Shown piece by piece: positions 7,477 through 13,553 of a stretch of DNA of 16,242 bases (its first letter is position 1; each line of letters starts with the position of its first letter). Location of the stretch: the NCBI GenBank assembly GCA_947371715.1, contig CANBQQ010000026.1, positions 1 through 16,242 of the forward strand, written 5' to 3'. The notes under the pieces were generated by a model. The model was not told the DNA's origin and searched no databases. It saw nothing but the letters and a program-made list of their open reading frames with translations. This DNA comes from Flavipsychrobacter stenotrophus (lineage in GTDB: Bacteria > Bacteroidota > Bacteroidia > Chitinophagales > Chitinophagaceae). A program made the position numbers and the translations under genes.

Positions 7477-7668
7477 ATGACAAAAATCGTAACTACCGTT
7501 GCTGCTCTGTTGCTTATGGGCTCAGTAGCTTTTGCACAGGATGCAAAAACTGAAAAGAAAGAAACTAAAAAAACTACCAAGACAGAAACTAAAACTGACG
7601 GTAAGAAAGAAACTAAGAAGACTGAAACTAAGAAAACTGAAACAAAAACAGAAACTAAGAAGAAGTAA
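7477..7668 (+). CDS. Small exported Lys/Thr/Glu low-complexity protein
   Basis: 63 residues. The ATG at 7477 is chosen because it begins a signal peptide (MTKIVTTVAALLLMGSVAFA|QD) and follows an A-rich initiation region. The frame is open upstream to 7411, but that would bury the signal. The mature part (about 43 residues) contains 17 Lys, 14 Thr and 7 Glu, arranged as repeating KKTETK/KKETKK units, plus only Q, D, A and G. It has no hydrophobic residues after Ala and no cysteine. It should be disordered, strongly basic and periplasmic or outside the cell. No function is recognised; binding to polyanions (LPS phosphate, nucleic acid, polysaccharide) is only a guess from composition. The gene is flanked by its own promoter and a strong terminator and is a single-gene unit between two opposite-strand genes. 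Confidence 0.72.
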   Translation: MTKIVTTVAALLLMGSVAFAQDAKTEKKETKKTTKTETKTDGKKETKKTETKKTETKTETKKK

Positions 7669-7691
7669 TTCTTCTGTTACTGTTGCAAAAG

Positions 7692-7720
7692 AGACGCTCC
7701 GAAACGGGCGTCTTTTTTTT
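7692..7720 (+). terminator. Intrinsic terminator of the mini-protein gene
   Basis: Stem AGACGCTC (7692-7699) with GGGCGTCT (7706-7713), including one G-U pair, a loop with GAAA, then an eight-T run to 7720. It begins 23 bp after the stop codon at 7668 and is a textbook rho-independent terminator on the plus strand. Confidence 0.92.
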
Positions 7721-7741
7721 GTATGTATATGAACCGGGATT

Positions 7742-7799
7742 CGCATGATTGAAGAATACATATTGTCCAAACCAGTCGCTTTGGATACATAATTATGCG
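7742..7799. repeat. Nested inverted repeats, possible structured RNA
   Basis: CGCATGATT (7742-7750) pairs with AATTATGCG (7791-7799), 9 bp with one G-U. Inside, TCCAAA (7766-7771) pairs with TTTGGA (7780-7785). The unpaired stretches between the two helices are long, so the fold is loose. It lies between two terminators and overlaps no convincing gene; no promoter was found for it. The rest of 7800-7880 shows nothing recognisable. Confidence 0.2.
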
Positions 7800-7876
7800 T
7801 CTCTTCCAGTGTTTGTTTAAGAATAAAAGGGAGTATACAGCCCCTACTTACACGGTATTTCGGCAAGCAATATCCA

Positions 7877-7907
7877 ACAAAAAAGAGACACATTACTGTG
7901 TCTCTTT
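7877..7907 (-). terminator. Terminator of the 309-residue exported protein gene
   Basis: An 11-bp perfect stem: AAAGAGACACA (7882-7892) with TGTGTCTCTTT (7897-7907), loop TTAC. On the minus strand the stem runs into a T-rich tail (TTTTGTTGG). It sits about 25 bp after the stop of the minus-strand gene ending at 7932. It could also weakly stop plus-strand transcription. Confidence 0.88.
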
Positions 7908-7931
7908 GGCTATTAAGTATTTTGTAATGGA

Positions 7932-8861
7932 TTATTGGTCCTGGTTGAATTTTGAAGACATGGTTGTCATTCTGCGGTCAACTTTAAGATTGCTCTTGTC
8001 TGCACGCATTTTGATCATCCTGTCAAAACCGAAGCTATCGTCTCCGTAAACATAAATATAGCTACCGGTAAGTTTTTTGAAAACATCGCTAACCAATTTG
8101 ATGCGATCTCTTTCAAATGGGGCATCTATTAATTCAACTGTTCCTGAAAGTTTGCCATTGATCACATTGAAGTATCCGATGTAGTTATTGCTACCGTTTT
8201 TGAAGAAGGTGATGAATGACTTATCATCCAGTACTGCATCATTAACAGAAGAGAATTTACCAAGGAAACCGTTGTAGAAATCAACCAATGCAGTATAGTC
8301 ACTATTTTCTTTCATAGTGCCACCACGCATAGCGATAGTGTTATTGAGCACAACATCAATATCTTTGTAGCTGAAAATTGAATCGTAGAATTCAACAAGA
8401 GTAAACTTCTTAGGTCTGAGGTCGGTGATAATTTCAGAATACTTTACGTTCTCGATACTCAGCATTCCCGGATCACCTGCCTTGTAATAAAGCATTGGCC
8501 CCTTAGGATTGTTGTACTCACGCGCCCACCAGCTGGCCTTGGCACCATCGGCAGACCTATAAAGCAGCAGGCTTACATCGAATGACTCATAGTAGTTCAG
8601 CTCCCCTTTCTTGCTCTGGCCGGGAATCTTCACATTTTTCATCATTACATAGCCCCAGGTATTGGCAGACGCATCGTTTACCAATGCCCCCTTGCTCATT
8701 AAAGCGGTCTTATTTGTATTGATAAAGCCTCTCAGATCGTTACCATTATTGTCGTAAGTAGCACTTTCAGGAGACGGGAATTTATTGTTATGTTTCATTA
8801 CCTGCGCCATTGAAGAGCCGGTAGCTGCAAATAAAAATAAAGCCGCAATAAATTTCTTCAT
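7932..8861 (-). CDS. Exported protein of unknown function
   Basis: 309 residues from the ATG at 8861. The frame continues upstream to 8903, but this ATG is followed by a clear signal peptide (MKKFIAALFLFAATGSSMA|Q, cleaved after about residue 19). The mature protein (about 290 residues) has no cysteines, no further membrane segment and mixed alternating hydrophobic strands (for example SFDVSLLLYRS, NYIGYFNVINGKLSGTVEL, GSYIYVYGDD). It is therefore probably a soluble, beta-rich periplasmic or outer-membrane-associated protein. I do not recognise a family, and it does not have a lipobox. The gene is monocistronic: convergent neighbour on the left, a 143-bp gap to the E1 gene on the right, and its own terminator. 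Upstream, TTAGTTTG at 8875-8882 (minus strand) is one mismatch from the -7 consensus and could be its promoter. Confidence 0.8.
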   Translation of the reverse strand: MKKFIAALFLFAATGSSMAQVMKHNNKFPSPESATYDNNGNDLRGFINTNKTALMSKGALVNDASANTWGYVMMKNVKIPGQSKKGELNYYESFDVSLLLYRSADGAKASWWAREYNNPKGPMLYYKAGDPGMLSIENVKYSEIITDLRPKKFTLVEFYDSIFSYKDIDVVLNNTIAMRGGTMKENSDYTALVDFYNGFLGKFSSVNDAVLDDKSFITFFKNGSNNYIGYFNVINGKLSGTVELIDAPFERDRIKLVSDVFKKLTGSYIYVYGDDSFGFDRMIKMRADKSNLKVDRRMTTMSSKFNQDQ

Positions 8862-8954
8862 ATACAATAATTTACAAACTAATGCTGTGACTACAATAAA
8901 CACGGAAGCCGAGCAGCAAATTACTACTTAATCTTCCAAATTTATAAAAACTAT

Positions 8955-8990
8955 TGGTAAACGAAAACCATAACAGCAAATAGTTTACCA
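8955..8990. repeat. 8-bp inverted repeat between E1 gene and exported-protein gene
   Basis: TGGTAAAC (8955-8962) and GTTTACCA (8983-8990), 20 bp apart. It starts about 15 bp after the stop of the E1 gene (9005, minus strand) and ends about 94 bp before the ATG at 8861. It may be a weak end-of-transcript hairpin for E1 or an operator for the next gene; there is no T-run. Confidence 0.3.
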
Positions 8991-9004
8991 GAGTACCTGA
9001 AAAA

Positions 9005-11059
9005 TTACCAACTCAGCAATTGCCCTATCCTGTCTGCTACCTTATCTGCATTGGGCAACATTGCGGCCTCCAGCCCCATATTCATAGGTACCGCAGGCAA
9101 GTCGAGTGCGCCAATTGTTTGTACGGGAGCATCTAACTGTTGGAAGCAATTCTGGGCTATACGTCCTGCCAATGCTTCGCAGAAGGAGTTACGTAATTGT
9201 TCCTCTGTTAATACTATGCACTTGCCGTGCTTCTTAACAGTGTGATATATCAGTTCCTCATCCAACGGATAAATAGTGCGTATATCGATCACCTCTACCT
9301 GTCCGGGAAATTGCTTAGCGGCATTTCTGGCCCAATGCACACCCATCCCGTAGGTAATGACACAACAAGATGATCCATTGTCAATATTCTCCTGAGTAGG
9401 CGCCAATGCTACGGTACCCTTTCCAAGTGGCAATATGTAATCTCTATCGGGCTCAACTGTTTTAGCTTCTTCGGTACCCGGAACTTTGCTCCAGTAAAGG
9501 CCCTTATGTTCCAGCATCACTACCGGATTACCATCGTAGAAGGCGGCTTTCATAAGGCCTTTAATGTCGGCTGCATTACTTGGGTAAACGATCTTGATTC
9601 CTTTAATAGTAGCTAAAGTGCTTTCTACACTTCCACTATGATAAGGACCACCGCCACCGTAAGCGCCGATAGGTACTCTTAATATCATGGACACCGGAAA
9701 CTTACCGCAACTTAGATAACACGACTTGCTTATTTCGGTAACCAGCTGGTTGAAGCCAGGATAAATATAATCTGCAAATTGAACCTCTACTATTGGCTTA
9801 AGACCTACAGCATTCATACCAATGGTAGAACCAACGATATATGCCTCCTGAATGGCCATATTAAATACCCTGTTGTCGCCAAACTTATCGGCCAGAGTTG
9901 CCGCCTCGCGGAATACTCCTCCAAGGCGCTTGCCAACATCCTGCCCGTAAAACAAAGCCTCGGGGTGATCTTGTAATAATTCTTCCACTGCATGAAGCGC
10001 AGCATCAACCATTACCACCTTTTCCCTGCCTTCCGGAGTACGGTTACCAACCTCGCCTGTTACTTTTGATGGAACGAATACATGGTCAGCCACTGTTGCC
10101 GGATCGGGGTCCGGTGCGGCCACAGCCATATCAAATTCGGCCTTAACGTAGGCTATTTCTTCCTGCTCTATCTTATCCAGGTCTGCTTCCTTTACTCCGC
10201 GTATACCTAGTAGTACTTTTTTCAGTTTAGGTGCAGGATCGTCAAGTCCATGCTTGGCCAGATCTTCTGCCGTACGGTACCACTCTTTGCGCACACCTGA
10301 TGTATGGTGACCCAACAAAGGCACCTTCGCATGCACCAAAATAGGCTTTCTATGTTCGCGTACCCAATCAATAGTGTATTGCATGGTGTTATATGAATCC
10401 ACGAAATCACTTCCGTTGACCCTTACACGCTCCATACCTTTGAACCCTCCTGCATATTCGTAAGCATCCATAGTACGCGCCTCATCGCTGCTTACAGAAA
10501 TACCCCAGTCATTGTCCTGAACAAGATATATAATAGGTAGTCCCTTTAGTACTGCAAACTGGAACGCTTCACTCACTTCACCTTCGGTAACACTGCCATC
10601 GCCCAATGAGCAGATAGTAACCGGGGGCAATTCGTAGTTAGATAGCTTTTCCTTTTCCCTGTATTGTATACCCTGGGCTATACCAGTAGTAGGTATGACC
10701 TGCATACCTGTAGCACTACTCTGGTGTATGATACCGGGGAAACCTTCTCTTTTGATATTGGGGTGATTATAGTATGCACGACCACCTGTGAACGGGTCTC
10801 CACCCTTTGCCAGCAATTGCAGCATCAGCTCATAGGGTCGGTAACCCATACCCAGCATGATGCTCTCATCCCTGTAATAAGGACTAACAAAATCGCATGA
10901 TTTCAGGAGAAAACCGGTAGCCAGCTGAATAGCCTCGTGACCCCGGGATGTACTGTGCACATACTTACATATGGGCCTGTTGGCATCGTATATTTCAGCC
11001 ATAGCCTTTGCGGTCATCATTAACCTGTAGGCCTTGAGCAATAATTCTTTTGGAAGCAT
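9005..11059 (-). CDS. Thiamine-dependent 2-oxo acid dehydrogenase E1, fused alpha and beta subunits
   Basis: 684 residues from the ATG at 11059; a TTG three codons upstream lies inside the promoter box and is unlikely as a start. Numbering here is from that TTG (subtract 3). The alpha half (1 to about 315) has YRDESIMLGMG at 65-75, the thiamine-diphosphate motif starting at GDG 156-158 and closing with QDND 184-187, and the loop GHHTSGVRKEWYR at 253-265, which in branched-chain E1 is the active-site loop. The beta half (about 345-687) has VFNMAIQEAYIVGSTIGM (catalytic-type Glu408), FADYIYPGFNQL and IGAYGGGGPYHSGSVES. The gene would catalyse oxidative decarboxylation of a branched-chain 2-oxo acid (or pyruvate) with lipoyl-E2 as acceptor. 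In many bacteria the subunits are separate genes; fusion into one chain is common in Bacteroidota. No E2 or E3 gene is in the window. Substrate is probable, not proven. Confidence 0.9.
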   Translation of the reverse strand: MLPKELLLKAYRLMMTAKAMAEIYDANRPICKYVHSTSRGHEAIQLATGFLLKSCDFVSPYYRDESIMLGMGYRPYELMLQLLAKGGDPFTGGRAYYNHPNIKREGFPGIIHQSSATGMQVIPTTGIAQGIQYREKEKLSNYELPPVTICSLGDGSVTEGEVSEAFQFAVLKGLPIIYLVQDNDWGISVSSDEARTMDAYEYAGGFKGMERVRVNGSDFVDSYNTMQYTIDWVREHRKPILVHAKVPLLGHHTSGVRKEWYRTAEDLAKHGLDDPAPKLKKVLLGIRGVKEADLDKIEQEEIAYVKAEFDMAVAAPDPDPATVADHVFVPSKVTGEVGNRTPEGREKVVMVDAALHAVEELLQDHPEALFYGQDVGKRLGGVFREAATLADKFGDNRVFNMAIQEAYIVGSTIGMNAVGLKPIVEVQFADYIYPGFNQLVTEISKSCYLSCGKFPVSMILRVPIGAYGGGGPYHSGSVESTLATIKGIKIVYPSNAADIKGLMKAAFYDGNPVVMLEHKGLYWSKVPGTEEAKTVEPDRDYILPLGKGTVALAPTQENIDNGSSCCVITYGMGVHWARNAAKQFPGQVEVIDIRTIYPLDEELIYHTVKKHGKCIVLTEEQLRNSFCEALAGRIAQNCFQQLDAPVQTIGALDLPAVPMNMGLEAAMLPNADKVADRIGQLLSW

Positions 11060-11065
11060 CGGGGG

Positions 11066-11073
11066 CAAAAGTA
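11066..11073 (-). promoter_or_regulatory. -7 box of the E1 gene, almost touching the start codon
   Basis: On the minus strand this is TACTTTTG, an exact TAnnTTTG. Only six bases separate it from the ATG (11057-11059), so the transcript would start about 2-3 nt before, or at, the start codon. Alternative downstream Met residues (17, 18, 23 in the TTG numbering) would remove conserved N-terminal sequence, so the start is not easily moved. Confidence 0.55.
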
Positions 11074-11155
11074 AGTTAATATGGTAAAAAGTTAAAGAGA
11101 TTAATGGGTCATAGAATAATTATCCCATTGAAACGCCATTAATATTAATTTCAGC

Positions 11156-11509
11156 TTAATACATCAGGTGCTGCTTACTCTTATTTTGCCATCCTGCATC
11201 GCTCTTATAATCGCTGAAGAAAATTACCAGATCCGCATCGCTCTTATAGTCAACGAAAAAAATCTTCTTTTTCGCGTCGCTGGCATAGTCACAAAAATAC
11301 CATACACCTTTATTATCGCCCGCGTCGCTCTTGTAGCTGGCCTTATATACCACCAGATCAGCATCGCTTTTATACGATGCTACATAAACTTTTACCTGCG
11401 CATCGCTTTTATACTTTACGGAATAGACCGTCTGGGCTTTTGCACTATGCGTTGCACAAATACTAGCGGCAGCCAAAGTAAGGGAGATAAGAAACTTATA
11501 ACATGACAT
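11156..11509 (-). CDS. Secreted YKSDA-repeat protein (possibly DUF6150-like)
   Basis: 117 residues with a signal peptide (cleavage at AKA|Q near residue 25). The mature part consists of six copies of Y-K-S-D-A (fourth copy YASDA), starting at residues 33, 46, 59, 75, 88 and 101. Spacing is therefore 13, 13, 16, 13, 13 residues. Each copy is followed by a short hydrophobic strand (QVKVYVAS, DLVVYKAS, KKIFFVD, DLVIFFSD), and the central longer copy carries GDNKGVWYFCD with the only mature cysteine. The pattern suggests a small beta-repeat protein whose SDA turns stack; the regular Asp residues could line one face and bind a metal or ligand. I believe similar proteins in Bacteroidota are filed as DUF6150, but I am not certain. 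The gene lies 87 bp upstream of the -7-driven E1 gene and is probably a separate unit. Function unknown. Confidence 0.8.
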   Translation of the reverse strand: MSCYKFLISLTLAAASICATHSAKAQTVYSVKYKSDAQVKVYVASYKSDADLVVYKASYKSDAGDNKGVWYFCDYASDAKKKIFFVDYKSDADLVIFFSDYKSDAGWQNKSKQHLMY

Positions 11510-11629
11510 GGTGAATTAGTTTATGTGATTCAAGCACAAAATACAATTTCCCTGTAACATTTTAAAACAATCGGAATGTAGGTTGGACCGAGGCGCTATT
11601 GTATCAATGTGATCGGGATGGCCTATATA

Positions 11630-12124
11630 TTACTCTCTCCGATTTTCAACTAACGCATAATCTACCAAAGTACGATTGCGGAAAAACAGGCGCAGCATAT
11701 TGCCCTGATAGTTATAATACATGATCTGCTTGCCTTCCTTTACAGTCATTTCTTTGGGGGGACCAAGTAGGGTGAGTGCCTGCTGCATGTTCATAGCGCC
11801 TTCTTTTAGCTTGCATTCTTTCTTTTTATCAAACTGACCGCAAGTGGTGCCTTTACCGCAGGAATAGGAAATCTGTTCGGCCATACCGGAGGTTTTACTC
11901 CACTGTAAGGTAAGCTTAGTATTGCCAAGGCTGTAATACCAGGTACTACCCTTTCTTGATTCTGCAATGCGGGATGGCTTTCCAAGTATAGACGTTACTT
12001 TATCACGGGTAACATTTTCAGGTGAAAGTTTCACCAATGCCAGTAATCTATCGGCAGGTGTAACAGCCATACACGCAAAATGTACACTTGTTAATAACAG
12101 GAACACAAACACTATCTTTCTCAT
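11630..12124 (-). CDS. Exported protein with two BamE/SmpA-like halves
   Basis: 164 residues. The N-terminus MRKIVFVFLLLTSVHFACMA is a signal peptide; Cys18 is preceded by HFA, which is not a good lipobox, so soluble export is more likely than a lipoprotein. The mature part looks duplicated. First half (about 39-88): TRDKVTSILGKPSRI, then a strand WYYSLGNTKLTLQW. Second half (about 111-158): NMQQALTLLGPPKEM, then MYYNYQGNMLRLFFRN. Each half reads helix, L-G-x-P turn, two or three strands, as in BamE/SmpA/OmlA domains. Between them is a Cys-containing basic segment (Cys89, Cys95, Cys104). The fold assignment is by pattern only and the function is unknown. It is followed on the minus strand by a 120-bp gap (11510-11629), where I see no convincing terminator, and then the YKSDA-repeat gene, so co-transcription is possible. 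Confidence 0.78.
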   Translation of the reverse strand: MRKIVFVFLLLTSVHFACMAVTPADRLLALVKLSPENVTRDKVTSILGKPSRIAESRKGSTWYYSLGNTKLTLQWSKTSGMAEQISYSCGKGTTCGQFDKKKECKLKEGAMNMQQALTLLGPPKEMTVKEGKQIMYYNYQGNMLRLFFRNRTLVDYALVENRRE

Positions 12125-12247
12125 ACTCAGGGTGTTATTTATCGTTTTACCGACTTTTAGGGTCTACTCACCTACAATATAACGCTTTTTACCGATTTCT
12201 ATTATTGAATTGTGTAAAAACCACGCCAGCAGGGTCGCATTTTTTCC

Positions 12248-12255
12248 TATCTTTG
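12248..12255 (+). promoter_or_regulatory. Possible upstream -7 box for rpsT
   Basis: TATCTTTG matches TAnnTTTG exactly on the plus strand, about 117 bp before the rpsT ATG. No TTG -33 element is seen upstream. If active it gives a leader of about 110 nt containing a weak CAAACA/TGTTTG repeat (12261-12266, 12285-12290). The remaining 12125-12247 region holds no recognised feature. Confidence 0.35.
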
Positions 12256-12317
12256 CCGCTCAAACACTTATTAAAAAACAGGACTGTTTGAAAATATTTC
12301 AGAAATCTAATTTTATT

Positions 12318-12347
12318 TTTGATTTTTGATTATTCTTCGTACATTTG
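12318..12347 (+). promoter_or_regulatory. Main promoter of rpsT
   Basis: TTTG at 12318-12321, 18 bp, then TACATTTG at 12340-12347: both Bacteroidota promoter elements at normal spacing. Start expected near 12352, giving a leader of about 20 nt, A-rich (TTAAAAAAACAAAGATTA) before the ATG at 12372. Confidence 0.75.
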
Positions 12348-12371
12348 CAGTCCTTAAAAAAACAAAGATTA

Positions 12372-12626
12372 ATGGCAAATCATAAAGCTACCAAAAAGGA
12401 TGTCCGCCAAAGCGAAAAACGTCGTGACCGTAATCGTTATTATGGCAAAACCACACGTAACGCAATACGTACATTATTAGCTAATACTGAAAAAGCAGCA
12501 GCAAGCGAGAACCTGAGCAAAGTAATCTCTATGATCGACAAGTTGGCTAAGCGTAATGTAATTCATAAGAACAAGGCCGGAAACCTGAAATCAGGTATCC
12601 AGAAGAGAGTTAATGCTATGGCATAA
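12372..12626 (+). CDS. rpsT: 30S ribosomal protein S20
   Basis: 84 residues beginning MANHKATKKDVRQSEKRR, the classic bacterial S20 start; full family length. S20 binds 16S rRNA early in small-subunit assembly (body region, near helices 9 and 44). The protein is Lys/Arg-rich and all-helical in the family: RNRYYGKTTRNAIRTLL is the first long helix, SKVISMIDKLAKRNVIHKNKAGNLKSGIQKRV the later ones, with the conserved IHKNKA segment intact. The upstream TTG at 12345 lies inside the promoter -7 box, so the ATG is the right start. It has its own promoter and a strong terminator after it. Expression is expected to be high. Confidence 0.97.
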   Translation: MANHKATKKDVRQSEKRRDRNRYYGKTTRNAIRTLLANTEKAAASENLSKVISMIDKLAKRNVIHKNKAGNLKSGIQKRVNAMA

Positions 12627-12652
12627 TTTTCAAAGTCTTATCCCATATTGAG

Positions 12653-12682
12653 ATAACCCCGCTCCATGCGGGGTTATTTTGT
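12653..12682 (+). terminator. Intrinsic terminator of rpsT
   Basis: Perfect 10-bp GC-rich stem ATAACCCCGC (12653-12662) with GCGGGGTTAT (12668-12677), loop TCCAT, followed by TTTTGTT. It lies 27 bp after the stop and only about 31 bp before the truA start, so truA relies on readthrough or on a promoter within this hairpin region. Confidence 0.92.
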
Positions 12683-12712
12683 TAGTATCAGGTTATCCCA
12701 GTTATTCGATCT

Positions 12713-13474
12713 ATGCAACGGTACGTATTGGAAGTAATGTATGATGGCGCTAAGTTCCATGGCTCACAGGTACAGGGAACACAGGTAACTGTGCAATTTG
12801 CTTTGAATAGGGCCTTAACAACCATATTCCGTGGCCCCATTGCTACATATGGTGCCAGCAGAACCGATGAAGGCGTACACGCACTATGCAATTATTACCA
12901 TGTTGACATAGATGTCCAAGTCAATTTTGACCTGCTATACCGCATGAATGCTATCCTGCCGCAAGGGGTGGCAGTAAAAAGGATCTACACTGCAGACCAT
13001 GATTTTAATGTGCGGTTCGATGCCATTAGCAGGCAATACCGCTATCGCATCTATGCCCATAAAGATCCGTTCCTGCACGAGCGGGCATTGTTCTTTCCCC
13101 TACCTATTAATGAAGAGGTGCTGCACGAAACGGCGGCAATAATAAAAGAATACACCCATTTTGAGTCGTTCTGTAAGCGCAATGCACAGTCGCACACCCA
13201 TACCTGCACAATAATGGAAAGTTACTGGCAACGGGAAGGGAATGAATTGCAATATATAGTACGCGCCAATCGCTTTCTCCGGGGTATGGTGCGCGGATTA
13301 GTAGGCACTCAGCTACAGGTAGCACGTGGGAAAATGACTGTTGATGGTTTCAGAAAAGTGATAGAAGCCAATGATTGTACTAAAGCTTTTTTTGACGTCA
13401 GTGGCAACGGCCTGTATCTCGAAGAGATCACTTTCAAATACGGTGTATTAGCACCATTGGTCTTTAAGAAATAG
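12713..13474 (+). CDS. truA: tRNA pseudouridine(38-40) synthase TruA
   Basis: 253 residues, normal TruA length. It converts U38-U40 in the tRNA anticodon stem-loop to pseudouridine in the cytoplasm. Evidence: N-terminal RYVLEVMYDGAKFHGSQVQ (family Y-D-G-x-x-F-x-G-x-Q), and the catalytic motif ASRTDEGVHA at 48-57 with nucleophile Asp52 (the usual Ala after Asp is Glu here). Further matches are FNVRFDAISRQYRYRIY (family R-x-Y-x-Y-x-I), FESFCKRNAQSHTHTCTI and RANRFLRGMVRGLVGTQLQVARGK, the conserved C-terminal F-L-x-x-M-V-R helix. It follows rpsT by 86 bp with a terminator between. No perfect TAnnTTTG box precedes it; TATTTTG at 12676-12682 is one base short. Chromosomal housekeeping gene. Confidence 0.96.
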   Translation: MQRYVLEVMYDGAKFHGSQVQGTQVTVQFALNRALTTIFRGPIATYGASRTDEGVHALCNYYHVDIDVQVNFDLLYRMNAILPQGVAVKRIYTADHDFNVRFDAISRQYRYRIYAHKDPFLHERALFFPLPINEEVLHETAAIIKEYTHFESFCKRNAQSHTHTCTIMESYWQREGNELQYIVRANRFLRGMVRGLVGTQLQVARGKMTVDGFRKVIEANDCTKAFFDVSGNGLYLEEITFKYGVLAPLVFKK

Positions 13475-13498
13475 GACTTACTGAGACTCATTGTACAC

Positions 13499-13553
13499 GA
13501 AGTAACTGTAAAAGAGTGAGAATGTAACTCGTAACCGCCGCTTCAGTTACTTC
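13499..13553. terminator. Candidate convergent terminator of truA and the histidine kinase gene
   Basis: GAAGTAACTG (13499-13508) and CAGTTACTTC (13544-13553) are a perfect 10-bp inverted repeat with a 35-nt loop. It sits between two converging genes, and its right arm includes the kinase stop codon (13547-13549). The long loop and absence of a T-run make it a weaker terminator than others in the window. Confidence 0.4.

Noticed and set aside
7795..8049. Open frame of 84 codons on the plus strand
   Set aside because: Its second half is antisense to the exported-protein gene ending at 7932, it runs through a terminator hairpin, and it has no signal or family features.
11100..11143. ATTAATGG/CCATTAAT inverted repeat after the YKSDA gene as a terminator
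   Set aside because: Long loop, competing pairing (AATGGG/CCCATT) and no T-run on the minus strand after it; not strong enough to call.
11190..11415. Regular repeats that might look like a CRISPR or tandem array
   Set aside because: The periodicity (39/48 bp) is a multiple of three and corresponds to the coding YKSDA repeats; there are no unique spacers of constant length.
11168..11506. Plus-strand open frame opposite the YKSDA-repeat gene
   Set aside because: It is the antisense shadow of the repeats; the minus strand has the signal peptide and the conserved periodic motif.
12144..12200. Direct repeat TTTTACCGA(C/T)TT at 12145-12156 and 12187-12198
   Set aside because: Twelve bases with one mismatch in A/T-rich sequence, with no pairing or clear relation to a promoter; likely chance.
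12345..12371. TTG start for S20 upstream of MANHK
   Set aside because: The TTG is part of the -7 promoter box; the family starts at MANHK.
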